Below are positions 32,018 to 43,153 of a stretch of DNA of 64,000 nucleotides, in pieces. This DNA is from DATEPR01 sp036273855 (GTDB lineage: Bacteria; Actinomycetota; Actinomycetes; Mycobacteriales; Pseudonocardiaceae), in assembly GCA_036273855.1 (NCBI GenBank), contig DASUGU010000124.1, positions 62,001 to 126,000 on the forward strand, in the 5' to 3' direction. Within the stretch, counting starts at the first letter, position 1. Each line of letters starts with the position of its first letter. The translations under genes were made by a program, and so were the position numbers. Under the pieces are notes generated by a model. That model was not told the origin of the DNA and searched no databases. It saw only the letters and a program-made list of their open reading frames with translations.

Positions 32018-34120
32018 GTGGCACGCGAGGTGCTGACAGATCTGGCCAAGGTCCGGAACTTCGGGATCATGGCCCACATCGACGCGGGCAAGACCACCAC
32101 GACCGAGCGGATCCTCTTCTACACGGGGATCAACTACAAGATCGGCGAGGTGCACGACGGCGCCGCGACTATGGACTGGATGGAGGAGGAGCAGAAGCGG
32201 GGGATCACCATCACTTCTGCCGCCACCACCACGTTCTGGAAGGACCACCAGCTCAACATCATCGACACCCCCGGGCACGTCGACTTCACCGTCGAGGTGG
32301 AGCGCAACCTGAGGGTGCTCGACGGTGCGGTCGCGGTGTTCGACGGCAAAGAGGGTGTCGAGCCGCAGTCCGAGCAGGTGTGGCGCCAGGCCAACAAGTA
32401 CGACGTGCCGCGGATCTGCTTCGTCAACAAGATGGACAAGATCGGCGCGGACTTCTACTTCACGGTCCGGACCATCAAGGACCGGCTGGGTGCCCGTCCG
32501 CTGGTGATCCAGCTGCCGATCGGTGCCGAGTCGGACTTCACGGGTGTCGTCGACCTCGTCGAGATGCGGGCCCTGACCTGGCACGGCGAGGTGCAGAAGG
32601 GTGAGGACTACGAGGTCGAGCCGATCCCGGCCGAGCTCGTGGACCTGGCCAACCAGTACCGCGAGCAGCTCGTGGAGGCCGTCGCCGAGACCGACGACGA
32701 CCTGATGGAGCTGTACCTGGGTGGGGAGGAGCTGACGGTCGACCAGATCAAGGCCGGCGTCCGCAAGCTCACCACGACCAGCCAGGCGTACCCGGTGCTG
32801 TGCGGCTCCGCGTTCAAGAACAAGGGCGTGCAGCCGATGCTGGACGCGGTGATCGACTACCTGCCGTGCCCGCTGGACGTGCCCGCCATCGAGGGCACCC
32901 TGCTGGACGGCGAGACGGTCGTGAGCCGTCGGCCGAGCACCGACGAGCCGTTCTCGGCGCTGGCCTTCAAGATCATGACCCACCCGTTCTTCGGCAAGCT
33001 CACCTACATCCGGGTCTACTCCGGGCGGATCGCGTCCGGCACCCAGGTGATCAACTCGACCAAGGACCGGAAGGAGCGCATCGGCAAGCTGTTCCAGATG
33101 CACTCCAACAAGGAGAACCCGGTCGAGGAGGCCCTGGCCGGCCACATCTACGCCGCGATCGGTCTGAAGGACACGACCACCGGTGACACGCTCTGCGACC
33201 CGCAGGCGCCCATCGTGCTGGAGTCGATGACCTTCCCGGACCCGGTCATCCAGGTGGCGATCGAGCCGAAGACCAAGGCGGACCAGGAGAAGCTGGGCAC
33301 CGCGATCCAGAAGCTGGCCGAGGAGGACCCCACCTTCCAGGTCAGGCTGGACGAGGAGACCGGCCAGACGATCATCGCCGGCATGGGCGAGCTCCACCTC
33401 GAGGTGCTCGTCAACCGGATGAAGACCGACTTCAAGGTCGAGGCCAACATCGGCAAGCCGCAGGTGGCCTACCGCGAGACCATTCGCGGGACCGTCGAGA
33501 AGTACACCTACGTGCACAAGAAGCAGACCGGTGGCTCCGGGCAGTTCGCCAAGATCGTCATCACGGTCGAACCGCTGGAGAAGACCGAGGACGGCGCGCT
33601 CTACGAGTTCGTCAACAAGGTCACCGGTGGCCGCGTGCCGAGGGAGTACATCCCGTCGGTGGACGCGGGTGCGCAGGACGCCATGCAGTACGGCGTGCTG
33701 GCCGGCTACCCGCTGGTGGGCATCAAGGTGACGCTGGAGGACGGCTCTTACCACGAGGTCGACTCGTCCGAGATGGCCTTCAAGATCGCCGGTTCGATGG
33801 CGCTCAAGGAGGCGGCGCGCAAGGCCAACCCGGCCCTGCTCGAGCCGATGATGGCCGTCGAGGTCACGACGCCCGAGGACTACATGGGCGACGTGATCGG
33901 CGACCTCAACGCCCGCCGCGGCCACATCCAGGCAATGGAGGAGCGCAGTGGGGCCCGCGTCGTCAAGGCGCTGGTGCCGCTGTCGGAGATGTTCGGGTAC
34001 GTCGGTGACCTGCGGTCCAAGACCCAGGGGCGGGCGAACTACTCGATGGTGTTCGACTCCTACGCGGAGGTTCCCGTGAACGTCGCGAAGGAGATCATCG
34101 CGAAGGCGACCGGAGAATAG
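32018..34120 (+). CDS. fusA: Elongation factor G
   Basis: The 700-residue translocation GTPase. G1 is AHIDAGKTTTTERIL, G3 is DTPGHVDF and G4 is NKMDKIGAD; domain IV contains the loop region GQFAKIVI and later YEFVNKVTGG. GTG at 32018 is chosen; the earlier in-frame start at 31979 adds residues absent from the family. Length is normal and the gene lies in the standard rpsL-rpsG-fusA-tuf order. Confidence 0.98.
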   Translation: MAREVLTDLAKVRNFGIMAHIDAGKTTTTERILFYTGINYKIGEVHDGAATMDWMEEEQKRGITITSAATTTFWKDHQLNIIDTPGHVDFTVEVERNLRVLDGAVAVFDGKEGVEPQSEQVWRQANKYDVPRICFVNKMDKIGADFYFTVRTIKDRLGARPLVIQLPIGAESDFTGVVDLVEMRALTWHGEVQKGEDYEVEPIPAELVDLANQYREQLVEAVAETDDDLMELYLGGEELTVDQIKAGVRKLTTTSQAYPVLCGSAFKNKGVQPMLDAVIDYLPCPLDVPAIEGTLLDGETVVSRRPSTDEPFSALAFKIMTHPFFGKLTYIRVYSGRIASGTQVINSTKDRKERIGKLFQMHSNKENPVEEALAGHIYAAIGLKDTTTGDTLCDPQAPIVLESMTFPDPVIQVAIEPKTKADQEKLGTAIQKLAEEDPTFQVRLDEETGQTIIAGMGELHLEVLVNRMKTDFKVEANIGKPQVAYRETIRGTVEKYTYVHKKQTGGSGQFAKIVITVEPLEKTEDGALYEFVNKVTGGRVPREYIPSVDAGAQDAMQYGVLAGYPLVGIKVTLEDGSYHEVDSSEMAFKIAGSMALKEAARKANPALLEPMMAVEVTTPEDYMGDVIGDLNARRGHIQAMEERSGARVVKALVPLSEMFGYVGDLRSKTQGRANYSMVFDSYAEVPVNVAKEIIAKATGE

Positions 34121-34126
34121 GCCGGA

Positions 34127-34151
34127 GCACCGCACGTAATCCGTGCGGTGC
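34127..34151 (+). terminator. Intercistronic hairpin between fusA and tuf
   Basis: GCACCGCAC (34127-34135) pairs with GTGCGGTGC (34143-34151), loop of 7 nt. It lies 7 bp after the fusA stop and may attenuate or process the transcript, so tuf may also need its own promoter in the following 110 bp. Confidence 0.55.
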
Positions 34152-34261
34152 CCCGGGTTCGGGGTCCGCACACAGACCGTGAAGAATCGCGCCATTACCG
34201 GCCACATCGGCTTAGCCGCCGACGGCATGGCGTAGCGATAGAAGTCCAGGAGGACAATCCA

Positions 34262-35455
<1,194 letters not shown>

Positions 35456-35466
35456 GCAGTGACAAA

Positions 35467-35482
35467 GGGGTCGTTCGGCCCC
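35467..35482 (+). terminator. Small hairpin after tuf
   Basis: GGGGTC (35467-35472) pairs with GGCCCC (35477-35482) using one G-T pair, loop GTTC, followed by GATTT. A short but plausible end for the str transcript, just before the S10 promoter. Confidence 0.5.
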
Positions 35483-35485
35483 GAT

Positions 35486-35514
35486 TTGGACGCCGTACCT
35501 GCGTATGGCATCCT
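35486..35514 (+). promoter_or_regulatory. Promoter of the S10 ribosomal operon
   Basis: TTGGAC (35486-35491) and CATCCT (35509-35514), 17-bp spacing, about 235 bp before rpsJ. The 5' leader that follows is long and may hold r-protein control elements; no particular fold was recognised. Confidence 0.6.
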
Positions 35515-35750
35515 TAACAGGTTGCTCGTCGTGGGCGGCCGGCAGGATGCGTCTTCCCGACGCGCCGGCCGCCCCGGCACGAGCGGACCAACCAAGCGAC
35601 CGGAGTCCTGTGGCCCGGTGCGCGCAGCGGGCGCGACACGCCCGACCGCGTGGACCGGAGAGCGGCTCCATCGAGCAATTGACCTGTGAATAGGCGAGCG
35701 AAGCAGTGCCCTCGCAGGGCGCGGCGACGCGGGAGGAACGAGCAGCCACC

Positions 35751-36056
35751 ATGGCGGGACAGAAGATCCGCATTCGGCTCAAGGCGTACGACCATGAGGC
35801 GATTGACGCGTCGGCGCGAAAGATCGTCGAGACCGTGACGCGCACCGGTGCTCGGGTTGTCGGTCCGGTGCCGCTACCCACCGAGAAGAACGTGTACTGC
35901 GTCATCCGCTCGCCGCACAAGTACAAGGACTCGCGGGAGCACTTCGAGATGCGCACGCACAAGCGCTTGATCGACATCCTCGACCCGACGCCGAAGACGG
36001 TCGACGCGCTGATGCGCATCGACCTGCCGGCCAGCGTCGACGTCAACATCCAGTAA
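35751..36056 (+). CDS. rpsJ: 30S ribosomal protein S10
   Basis: The 101-residue head protein, also the NusE antitermination factor. It begins MAGQKIRIRLKAYDHE, with GPVPLPTEKNVYCVIRSPHKYKDSREHFE and the C-terminal DLPASVDVNIQ. ATG at 35751 is the family start; the in-frame ATG at 35706 is rejected. A GGGAGG site is somewhat far upstream (14 bp). It opens an eleven-gene S10 block. Confidence 0.98.
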   Translation: MAGQKIRIRLKAYDHEAIDASARKIVETVTRTGARVVGPVPLPTEKNVYCVIRSPHKYKDSREHFEMRTHKRLIDILDPTPKTVDALMRIDLPASVDVNIQ

Positions 36057-36089
36057 GCGTCGCGAGCGCAGCGGAGAGACTTGAGAGCA

Positions 36090-36743
36090 ATGTCTGACAG
36101 GCAGATGAAGGGGATCCTGGGCACCAAGCTCGGCATGACCCAGGTCTTCGACGAGACGAACCGGATCGTTCCGGTCACCGTCGTCCAGGCCGGGCCGTGC
36201 GTCGTGACCCAGGTGCGCACCCAGGAGAAGGACGGCTACCAGGCCGTGCAGCTCGCGTTCGGCGCGATCGACCCGCGCAAGGTGAACAAGCCCGAGACGG
36301 GCCACTTCACCAAGGCCGGTGTCACCCCGAGGCGCGTACTGGCCGAACTGCGGACCGCCGACGCCGGCGAGTACGAGGTCGGCCAGGAGATCAAGGCCGA
36401 GGACGTCTTCGCGGGCGGCCAGGTCGTGGACGTGACCGGCACCAGCAAGGGCAAGGGCTACGCGGGTGTCATGAAGCGCCACGGCTTCAAGGGCCTGGGC
36501 GCGGGGCACGGCGTGCAGCGCAAGCACCGCTCGCCGGGTTCGATCGGCGCCTGCGCCACCCCGGGCCGCGTGTTCAAGGGTGTGCGGATGGCCGGCCGGA
36601 TGGGCCACGTCCGCGTCACCACGCAGAACCTGACCGTGCACCGGGTGGACGCCGAGTCCGGCCTGTTGCTGATCAAGGGCGCGGTCCCGGGTCCCAAGGG
36701 CGGCCTGGTGTTCGTCAGGAGCGCCGCGAAGGGTGGTGCGTGA
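36090..36743 (+). CDS. rplC: 50S ribosomal protein L3
   Basis: A 217-residue L3 that reaches the peptidyl-transferase centre. MKGILGTKLGMTQVFDE opens it; the central extension has KGYAGVMKRHGFKG and HRSPGSIGACATPGRVFKG. ATG at 36090 follows GCGGAGAGAC. No linezolid- or tiamulin-type change can be judged by eye. Confidence 0.98.
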   Translation: MSDRQMKGILGTKLGMTQVFDETNRIVPVTVVQAGPCVVTQVRTQEKDGYQAVQLAFGAIDPRKVNKPETGHFTKAGVTPRRVLAELRTADAGEYEVGQEIKAEDVFAGGQVVDVTGTSKGKGYAGVMKRHGFKGLGAGHGVQRKHRSPGSIGACATPGRVFKGVRMAGRMGHVRVTTQNLTVHRVDAESGLLLIKGAVPGPKGGLVFVRSAAKGGA

Positions 36744-36745
36744 CA

Positions 36746-37456
36746 ATGGCGGACACTCAGACCACTGAGGACGTTCGCGTCATCGACGTGCACACGCCGT
36801 CCGGCGAGACCGACGGCACCGTCGAGCTGCCGAACGAGATCTTCGGTGTGCAGGCCAACATCGCGCTGATGCACCAGGTGGTCGTCGCGCAGCTGGCCGC
36901 GGCCCGCCAGGGCACGCACGCCACCAAGACCCGCGGCGACGTCCGGGGCGGTGGCCGCAAGCCGTACCGCCAGAAGGGCACCGGCCGGGCCCGCCAGGGT
37001 TCGACCAGGGCGCCGCAGTTCACCGGCGGTGGCGTCTCGCACGGCCCGCAGCCGCGCGACTACGCGCAGCGGACGCCCAAGAAGATGAAGGCCGCCGCAC
37101 TGCGCGGCGCGCTGTCCGACCGGGCCCGCAACGACCGCGTGCACGTGCTGACCGCGGTCACCGACTCCGAGCGGCCGTCGACCAAGACGGCCCGCAAGGC
37201 CATCGCGAACCTGGTCGAAGCCCGCAAGGCGCTGATCGTGCTGACCAGGTCCGACGAGCTCGGCCACCTGTCGGTGCGCAACCTCGACGAGGTGCACGTG
37301 CTCACCGTCGACCAGCTGAACACCTACGACGTGCTGGTCAACGACGACATCGTGTTCACGAAGGACGCGTTCGAGGCACTGCTGGCCGGACCGGCCCGCG
37401 GTCGTACCGCCAAGGCGGTCGCCACGAGCGGCGAGGTTGAGGAGGGCGAGCAGTGA
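36746..37456 (+). CDS. rplD: 50S ribosomal protein L4
   Basis: A 236-residue exit-tunnel protein. The tunnel loop region reads TRGDVRGGGRKPYRQKGTGRARQG. A C-terminal acidic extension is present. ATG 36746 is chosen, 2 bp after the L3 stop; GTG 36740 overlapping that stop is an alternative. Its stop overlaps rplW by 4 bp. Confidence 0.97.
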   Translation: MADTQTTEDVRVIDVHTPSGETDGTVELPNEIFGVQANIALMHQVVVAQLAAARQGTHATKTRGDVRGGGRKPYRQKGTGRARQGSTRAPQFTGGGVSHGPQPRDYAQRTPKKMKAAALRGALSDRARNDRVHVLTAVTDSERPSTKTARKAIANLVEARKALIVLTRSDELGHLSVRNLDEVHVLTVDQLNTYDVLVNDDIVFTKDAFEALLAGPARGRTAKAVATSGEVEEGEQ

Positions 37457-37752
37457 TCCCCGATCCGCGCGACATCCTGATCGCTCCGGTGGTCTCCGAG
37501 AAGTCCTACGGCCTGCTCGAGGAGAGCAAGTACACGTTCCTGGTCGACCCGAGGGCCAACAAGACCGCCATCAAGATCGCGGTCGAGCAGGTCTTCGGTG
37601 TCAAGGTCGTGAGCGTCAACACGCTCAACCGCCAGGGCAAGCGCAAGCGTTCCCGCAACGGCTACGGGAAGCGCAAGGACACCAAGCGAGCCATCGTGAC
37701 CCTGTCCGCCGAGAGCAAGCCGATCGAGATCTTCGGCGGCCCCGCCGCGTAA
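37453..37752 (+). CDS. rplW: 50S ribosomal protein L23
   Basis: A 99-residue protein at the tunnel exit, docking site for trigger factor and SRP. DPRDILIAPVVSEKSYGL and the basic loop NRQGKRKRSRNGYGKRKD are typical. GTG 37453 overlaps the L4 stop (GTGA). Confidence 0.97.
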   Translation: MIPDPRDILIAPVVSEKSYGLLEESKYTFLVDPRANKTAIKIAVEQVFGVKVVSVNTLNRQGKRKRSRNGYGKRKDTKRAIVTLSAESKPIEIFGGPAA

Positions 37753-37767
37753 GGGACGAGAACCAGC

Positions 37768-38601
37768 ATGGGCATCCGCAAGTACAAGCCGACCACGCCG
37801 GGCCGTCGTGGCTCCAGCGTCTCCGACTTCGCCGAGATCACGCGGTCGACGCCGGAGAAGTCGCTGCTGCGCCCGCTGCACGGCAGGGGCGGCCGCAACG
37901 TGCACGGCAAGATCACCGCTCGGCACCAGGGTGGTGGCCACAAGCGCGCGTACCGCCTGATCGACTTCCGTCGGTCGGACAAGGACGGCATCCCGGCCAA
38001 GGTCGCACACATCGAGTACGACCCGAACCGCACCGCCCGCATCGCGCTGCTGCACTACGTGGACGGCGAGAAGCGCTACATCGTGGCGCCCGCGCGGCTG
38101 CGTCAGGGCGACCGGGTGGAGAGCGGCGCGCGCGCCGACATCAAGCCGGGCAACAACCTGCCGCTGCGCAACATCCCGACCGGCACCGTGGTGCACGCCA
38201 TCGAGCTGCGGCCCGGTGGCGGCGCCAAGATCGCCCGGTCCGCGGGCGCGAGCGTGCAGCTCGTCGCGAAGGACGGTCCGTTCGCCCAGCTGCGGATGCC
38301 TTCGGGCGAGATCCGCAACGTGGACGTCCGGTGCCGCGCCACGGTGGGCGAGGTCGGCAACTCCGAGCACGCCAACATCAACTGGGGCAAGGCCGGCCGC
38401 ATGCGGTGGAAGGGCCGTCGCCCGACCGTCCGTGGTGTCGCCATGAACCCGGTCGACCACCCGCACGGTGGTGGTGAGGGCAAGACGTCCGGTGGCCGCC
38501 ACCCGGTGAACCCGGCCGGTAAGCCGGAGGGCCGGACCCGCCGCCGCAAGGAAAGCGACAGGCTCATCGTCCGGCGTCGTCGCACCGGTAAGAAGCGCTG
38601 A
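37768..38601 (+). CDS. rplB: 50S ribosomal protein L2
   Basis: A 277-residue core protein needed for subunit joining and peptidyl transfer. It begins MGIRKYKPTTPGRRG; RGGRNVHGKITARHQGGGHK and the active-site loop VRGVAMNPVDHPHGGGEGK are intact, including the conserved His. Spacing to rplW is 15 bp. Confidence 0.98.
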   Translation: MGIRKYKPTTPGRRGSSVSDFAEITRSTPEKSLLRPLHGRGGRNVHGKITARHQGGGHKRAYRLIDFRRSDKDGIPAKVAHIEYDPNRTARIALLHYVDGEKRYIVAPARLRQGDRVESGARADIKPGNNLPLRNIPTGTVVHAIELRPGGGAKIARSAGASVQLVAKDGPFAQLRMPSGEIRNVDVRCRATVGEVGNSEHANINWGKAGRMRWKGRRPTVRGVAMNPVDHPHGGGEGKTSGGRHPVNPAGKPEGRTRRRKESDRLIVRRRRTGKKR

Positions 38602-38619
38602 GCAGGGAGGGAGTGAACG

Positions 38620-38901
38620 ATGCCGCGTAGTCTCAAAAAGGGTCCGTTCGTCGACGACCACCTGCTCAAGAAGGTGGACGTCCTCAACGAGGCGAACAAG
38701 AAGACGGTCATCAAGACCTGGTCCCGCCGATCCACGATCATCCCGGACATGTTGGGGCACACGATCGCCGTGCACGACGGGCGCAAGCACGTCCCGGTGT
38801 TCATCACCGAGGCGATGGTCGGCCACAAGCTCGGCGAGTTCGCGCCGACCCGCACGTTCAAGGGCCACATCAAGGACGACAGGAAGTCGCGCCGCCGCTA
38901 G
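38620..38901 (+). CDS. rpsS: 30S ribosomal protein S19
   Basis: A 93-residue small-subunit head protein. MPRSLKKGPFVDDHLLKKV and GHKLGEFAPTRTFKGH are diagnostic. GGGAGGGAG lies 6-14 bp before the ATG. Confidence 0.98.
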   Translation: MPRSLKKGPFVDDHLLKKVDVLNEANKKTVIKTWSRRSTIIPDMLGHTIAVHDGRKHVPVFITEAMVGHKLGEFAPTRTFKGHIKDDRKSRRR

Positions 38902-38936
38902 GCGCCTCGACCCGAACAGAGCAAGGGGTAGCAGTT

Positions 38937-39373
38937 ATGGCTAACGACGCCGCAAGCGCGGAGGACCTGCCGCGCGCCGTGGCGCGCGCCCGCTACGTCC
39001 ACATGACGCCCATGAAGGTGCGTCGCGTGGTCGACCTCATCCGGGGCCGTTCGGCCCGGGATGCCCTGGCCGTGCTCCAGTTCGCGCCGCAGGCCGCCAG
39101 CGGTCCGGTGGCGAAGGTGCTCGCCAGTGCGATGGCCAACGCCGAGAACAACCTCGACCTGGACCCGGAGACCCTGGTGGTCGCCGTGGCCTATGTGGAC
39201 GAGGGGCCGACGCTGAAGCGGTTCCGGCCGAGGGCGCAGGGGCGTACGTATCGGATCCGCAAGCGGACCAGCCACATCACCATCGAGGTGGAGTCGGTGC
39301 CGGCGGCCGCGCAGGCCACCAAGGGCAGTGGCCGCGCCAGGGGCCGTGCGAACCAGAAGGAAGGGGCCCGCTA

Positions 39374-39374
<1 letters not shown>
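38937..39374 (+). CDS. rplV: 50S ribosomal protein L22
   Basis: A 145-residue protein lining the exit tunnel. The core has ARYVHMTPMKVRRVVDLIRG, and the tunnel beta-hairpin LKRFRPRAQGRTYRIRKRTSH is complete. A short Gly/Arg-rich C-terminal tail follows. The stop shares one base with the rpsC start. Confidence 0.97.
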
Positions 39375-40222
<848 letters not shown>

Positions 40223-40225
40223 GTC

Positions 40226-40645
40226 GTGCTCATCCCACGCAGGGTCAAGCACCGCAAGCAACACCACCCGAGCCGGTCGGGCGCGGCCAAGGGCGGCACG
40301 AAGGTCACCTTCGGCGAGTTCGGCATCCAGGCGCTGGAGCCGGCCTACGTGACCAACCGCCAGATCGAGTCCGCCCGTATCGCCATCAACCGGCACATCC
40401 GCCGTGGCGGCAAGGTCTGGGTGAACATCTTCCCGGACCGTCCGCTGACCAAGAAGCCGGCGGAGACCCGGATGGGTTCCGGTAAGGGTTCGCCCGAGTA
40501 CTGGATCGCCAACATCAAGCCCGGCCGGGTGCTGTTCGAGATGACGTTCCCGAACGAGACGGTGGCCCGCGAGGCGTTGCTGCGCGCGATCCACAAGCTC
40601 CCGATGAAGTGCCGGATCGTCACGCGAGATGGTGGTGATTTCTGA
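40226..40645 (+). CDS. rplP: 50S ribosomal protein L16
   Basis: A 139-residue A-site protein. MLIPRRVKHRKQHHP and the loop RMGSGKGSPEYWIANIKPG (site of the hydroxylated Arg in other bacteria) are present. GTG at 40226. The stop TGA overlaps the rpmC ATG by one base. Confidence 0.98.
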   Translation: MLIPRRVKHRKQHHPSRSGAAKGGTKVTFGEFGIQALEPAYVTNRQIESARIAINRHIRRGGKVWVNIFPDRPLTKKPAETRMGSGKGSPEYWIANIKPGRVLFEMTFPNETVAREALLRAIHKLPMKCRIVTRDGGDF

Positions 40646-40887
40646 TGGCGGCGGGAACCCCGGCCTCCGAGGTGCGTGAGCTGACCGACGACGAGCTGGT
40701 GCTGCGGTTGCGGGAGGCCAAGGACGAGCTGTTCAAGCTCCGGTTCCAGATGGCCACCGGCCAGTTGGACAACAACCGCCGGCTGCGCACGGTCCGCCAC
40801 GACATCGCGCGGATCTACACCGTGATGCGGGAGCGCGAGCTCGGGCTCTCCGTGTCGCCCGATGACAACACCGAGGGTGCCGCATGA
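40645..40887 (+). CDS. rpmC: 50S ribosomal protein L29
   Basis: An 80-residue two-helix protein near the tunnel exit. The conserved FKLRFQMATGQLDNNRRLRTVRHDIARIYT core is present. The tail is slightly longer than in E. coli. It is coupled at both ends (TGATG before, ATGA after). Confidence 0.96.
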   Translation: MAAGTPASEVRELTDDELVLRLREAKDELFKLRFQMATGQLDNNRRLRTVRHDIARIYTVMRERELGLSVSPDDNTEGAA

Positions 40888-41171
40888 GTGAGGAAGCAGT
40901 GACCACCCCCCCGGCGGCGACCCGCAACGACCGCAAGGTCCGTGAGGGCTACGTCGTCTCGGACAAGATGGACAAGACCGTCGTGGTCGAGCTCGAGGAC
41001 CGCAAGAAGCACCGCCGGTACGCCAAGGTCGTGCGCTCCACCAGCAAGGTGAAGGCGCACGACGAGGGCAACACCGCCGGTGTCGGTGACCGAGTCCAGA
41101 TCATGGAGACCCGCCCGCTGTCCGCGACGAAGCGGTGGCGCCTGGTGGAGATCCTGGAAAAGGCCAAGTAG
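40884..41171 (+). CDS. rpsQ: 30S ribosomal protein S17
   Basis: A 95-residue primary 16S-binding protein. GYVVSDKMDKTVVVELEDRKKH and GDRVQIMETRPLSATKRWRLVEI are typical. ATG 40884 overlaps the L29 stop (ATGA). It ends the S10 block; a 63-bp gap precedes rplN. Confidence 0.97.
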   Translation: MSEEAVTTPPAATRNDRKVREGYVVSDKMDKTVVVELEDRKKHRRYAKVVRSTSKVKAHDEGNTAGVGDRVQIMETRPLSATKRWRLVEILEKAK

Positions 41172-41234
41172 TACGCGGAGGACCGCGCGCGTCAGGTCGG
41201 AAATCTGGCGTGCCACAACGGGTCAGGAGTAGCA

Positions 41235-41603
41235 GTGATCCAGCAGGAGTCGCGACTGCGCGTCGCCGACAACACGGGTGCCAAGGAGATCTTGTGCATC
41301 CGCGTGCTCGGCGGCTCGTCGCGTCGCTACGCGAGCATCGGCGACATCATCGTCGCCACCGTGAAGGACGCCATTCCCGGCGCCGGTGTGAAGAAGGGCG
41401 ATGTGGTCAAGGCCGTCATCGTCCGCACGGCGAAGGAGAAGCGGCGCCCGGACGGTTCGTACATCAAGTTCGACGAGAACGCCGCGGTGCTCATCCGGCC
41501 GGACAACGAGCCGAGGGGCACCCGCATCTTCGGCCCGGTCGGCCGGGAGCTGCGGGACAAGCGTTTCATGAAGATCATCTCCCTGGCGCCGGAGGTGCTG
41601 TAG
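41235..41603 (+). CDS. rplN: 50S ribosomal protein L14
   Basis: A 122-residue intersubunit protein. MIQQESRLRVADNTGAKEILCIRVLGGS is the family start; the C-terminal FGPVGRELRDKRFMKIISLAPEVL is complete. GTG at 41235 follows CAGGAGTAG. Confidence 0.98.
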   Translation: MIQQESRLRVADNTGAKEILCIRVLGGSSRRYASIGDIIVATVKDAIPGAGVKKGDVVKAVIVRTAKEKRRPDGSYIKFDENAAVLIRPDNEPRGTRIFGPVGRELRDKRFMKIISLAPEVL

Positions 41604-41917
41604 TGAAGATCAAAAAAGGTGACACGGTCGTTGTCATCGCGGGTAAGGACAAGGGCGCCAAGGGCAAGGTCATCCAGGCGTACCCGGACGGGAACCGCAT
41701 CCTGGTCGAGGGCGTGAACCGGATCAAGAAGCACACCCGGATCAGCCAGACCCAGCGCGGCGCCAAGACCGGCGGCATCGTGACCCAGGAGGCAGCCATC
41801 CACGTGAGCAACGTGATGGTCGTCGACTCCGACGGCAAGCCCACCCGGGTCGGTTACCGCAGGGACGAGAACGGCAAGAACCGCCGGATCGCCAAGACGA
41901 ACGGCAAGGACCTCTGA
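41603..41917 (+). CDS. rplX: 50S ribosomal protein L24
   Basis: A 104-residue assembly initiator with a KOW motif (KKGDTVVVIAGKDKGAKGKV). GTG at 41603 shares a base with the L14 stop. The longer open frame upstream is out-of-gene reading. The stop overlaps the rplE ATG (TGATG). Confidence 0.97.
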   Translation: MKIKKGDTVVVIAGKDKGAKGKVIQAYPDGNRILVEGVNRIKKHTRISQTQRGAKTGGIVTQEAAIHVSNVMVVDSDGKPTRVGYRRDENGKNRRIAKTNGKDL

Positions 41918-42480
41918 TGACCACGACCGAGAAGATCATCCCCCGCCTGAAGACCCGGTACCGCGAAGAGATCGTCGGCGAGCTGCGCAAGCAGTTCGAG
42001 TACGCCAACGTGATGCAGATTCCGGGCGTGGTGAAGGTCGTCGTCAACATGGGTGTCGGCGACGCGGCCCGGGACGGCAAGCTGATCGAGGGCGCGGTCC
42101 GCGACCTGGCCACGATCACCGGTCAGCGCCCGGAGGTCCGCCGGGCCCGCAAGTCCATCGCCCAGTTCAAGCTGCGCGAGGGCATGCCGATCGGTGCGCG
42201 GGTGACCCTGCGCGGCGACCGGATGTGGGAGTTCCTGGACCGCCTGCTGACCATCGCGCTGCCTCGTATCCGCGACTTCCGTGGCCTGTCGCCCAAGCAG
42301 TTCGACGGCAACGGCAACTACACGTTCGGCCTGAACGAGCAGTCGATGTTCCACGAGATCAACCCGGACACCATCGACCGCCCGCGCGGCATGGACATCA
42401 CGGTGGTCACCACCGCGACCAACGACGAGGAAGGCCGCGCGCTCCTGCGCCTGCTGGGCTTCCCGTTCAAGGAGAACTGA
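41917..42480 (+). CDS. rplE: 50S ribosomal protein L5
   Basis: A 187-residue 5S rRNA-binding protein. Core motifs PGVVKVVVNMGVGDA, GQRPEVRRARKSIAQFKLREGMPIG and PRIRDFRGLSPKQFDGNGNY are present. Length is normal. rpsN begins 3 bp after the stop. Confidence 0.98.
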   Translation: MTTTEKIIPRLKTRYREEIVGELRKQFEYANVMQIPGVVKVVVNMGVGDAARDGKLIEGAVRDLATITGQRPEVRRARKSIAQFKLREGMPIGARVTLRGDRMWEFLDRLLTIALPRIRDFRGLSPKQFDGNGNYTFGLNEQSMFHEINPDTIDRPRGMDITVVTTATNDEEGRALLRLLGFPFKEN

Positions 42481-42483
42481 GGT

Positions 42484-42669
42484 ATGGCGAAGAAGGCGCT
42501 GGTCATCAAGGCGGCGGCGAAGCCCAAGTTCAAGGTCCGGGGCTACACCCGGTGCCAGCGCTGCGGCCGTCCGCACGCCGTGTTCCGCAAGTTCGGCCTG
42601 TGCCGGGTGTGCCTGCGTGAGATGGCGCACCGCGGCGAACTGCCGGGCGTGAGCAAGTCCAGCTGGTGA
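42484..42669 (+). CDS. rpsZ: 30S ribosomal protein S14, zinc-binding type Z
   Basis: The short 61-residue zinc form with C24/C27 and C40/C43. It assembles next to S3 and S10. A longer zinc-free S14 paralogue, common in actinobacteria, would be elsewhere. ATG 42484 has GAGGT just before it. Confidence 0.97.
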   Translation: MAKKALVIKAAAKPKFKVRGYTRCQRCGRPHAVFRKFGLCRVCLREMAHRGELPGVSKSSW

Positions 42670-42738
42670 AACACCACTTCGCCGCAGGCCCGGGGACGCT
42701 CCCTGGGGACCACGGCGAGAAAGGTAGATGAGGTCACC

Positions 42739-43137
42739 ATGACGATGACCGACCCGATCGCAGACATGCTGACGCGTCTGCGCAACGCCAACTCGGCGTA
42801 CCACGACGAGGTCGTGATGCCGCACTCGAAGCTGAAGGTGCACATCGCCGAGATCCTCAAGCGCGAGGGCTACGTGTCCGGCTTCCGCACCGAGCAGGGT
42901 GAGCAGAGCAAGACCCTGGTCATCGAGCTGAAGTACGGCCCGAACCGGGAGCGCAGCATCGCCGGCCTCCGCCGGGTGTCCAAGCCTGGGCTTCGCGTGT
43001 ACGCGAAGTCGACCAATCTGCCGAAGGTGCTGGGTGGCCTCGGCGTCGCGATTCTCTCGACGTCGTCCGGTCTGCTCACCGACCGTCAGGCCGGCAAGCA
43101 GGGTGTGGGCGGGGAAGTCCTCGCCTACGTCTGGTAG
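42739..43137 (+). CDS. rpsH: 30S ribosomal protein S8
   Basis: A 132-residue central-domain protein. MTDPIADMLTRLRNAN and GLGVAILSTSSGLLTDRQA are diagnostic; this protein is also the translational repressor of the spc operon in E. coli. It sits in its usual place before rplF. Confidence 0.98.
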   Translation: MTMTDPIADMLTRLRNANSAYHDEVVMPHSKLKVHIAEILKREGYVSGFRTEQGEQSKTLVIELKYGPNRERSIAGLRRVSKPGLRVYAKSTNLPKVLGGLGVAILSTSSGLLTDRQAGKQGVGGEVLAYVW

Positions 43138-43153
43138 GGAAGGGAGAGCAGCG

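Noticed and set aside
35706..35750. N-terminal extension of S10 from an upstream ATG
   Set aside because: Family proteins start at MAGQKIRIRLK; the extension is leader sequence.
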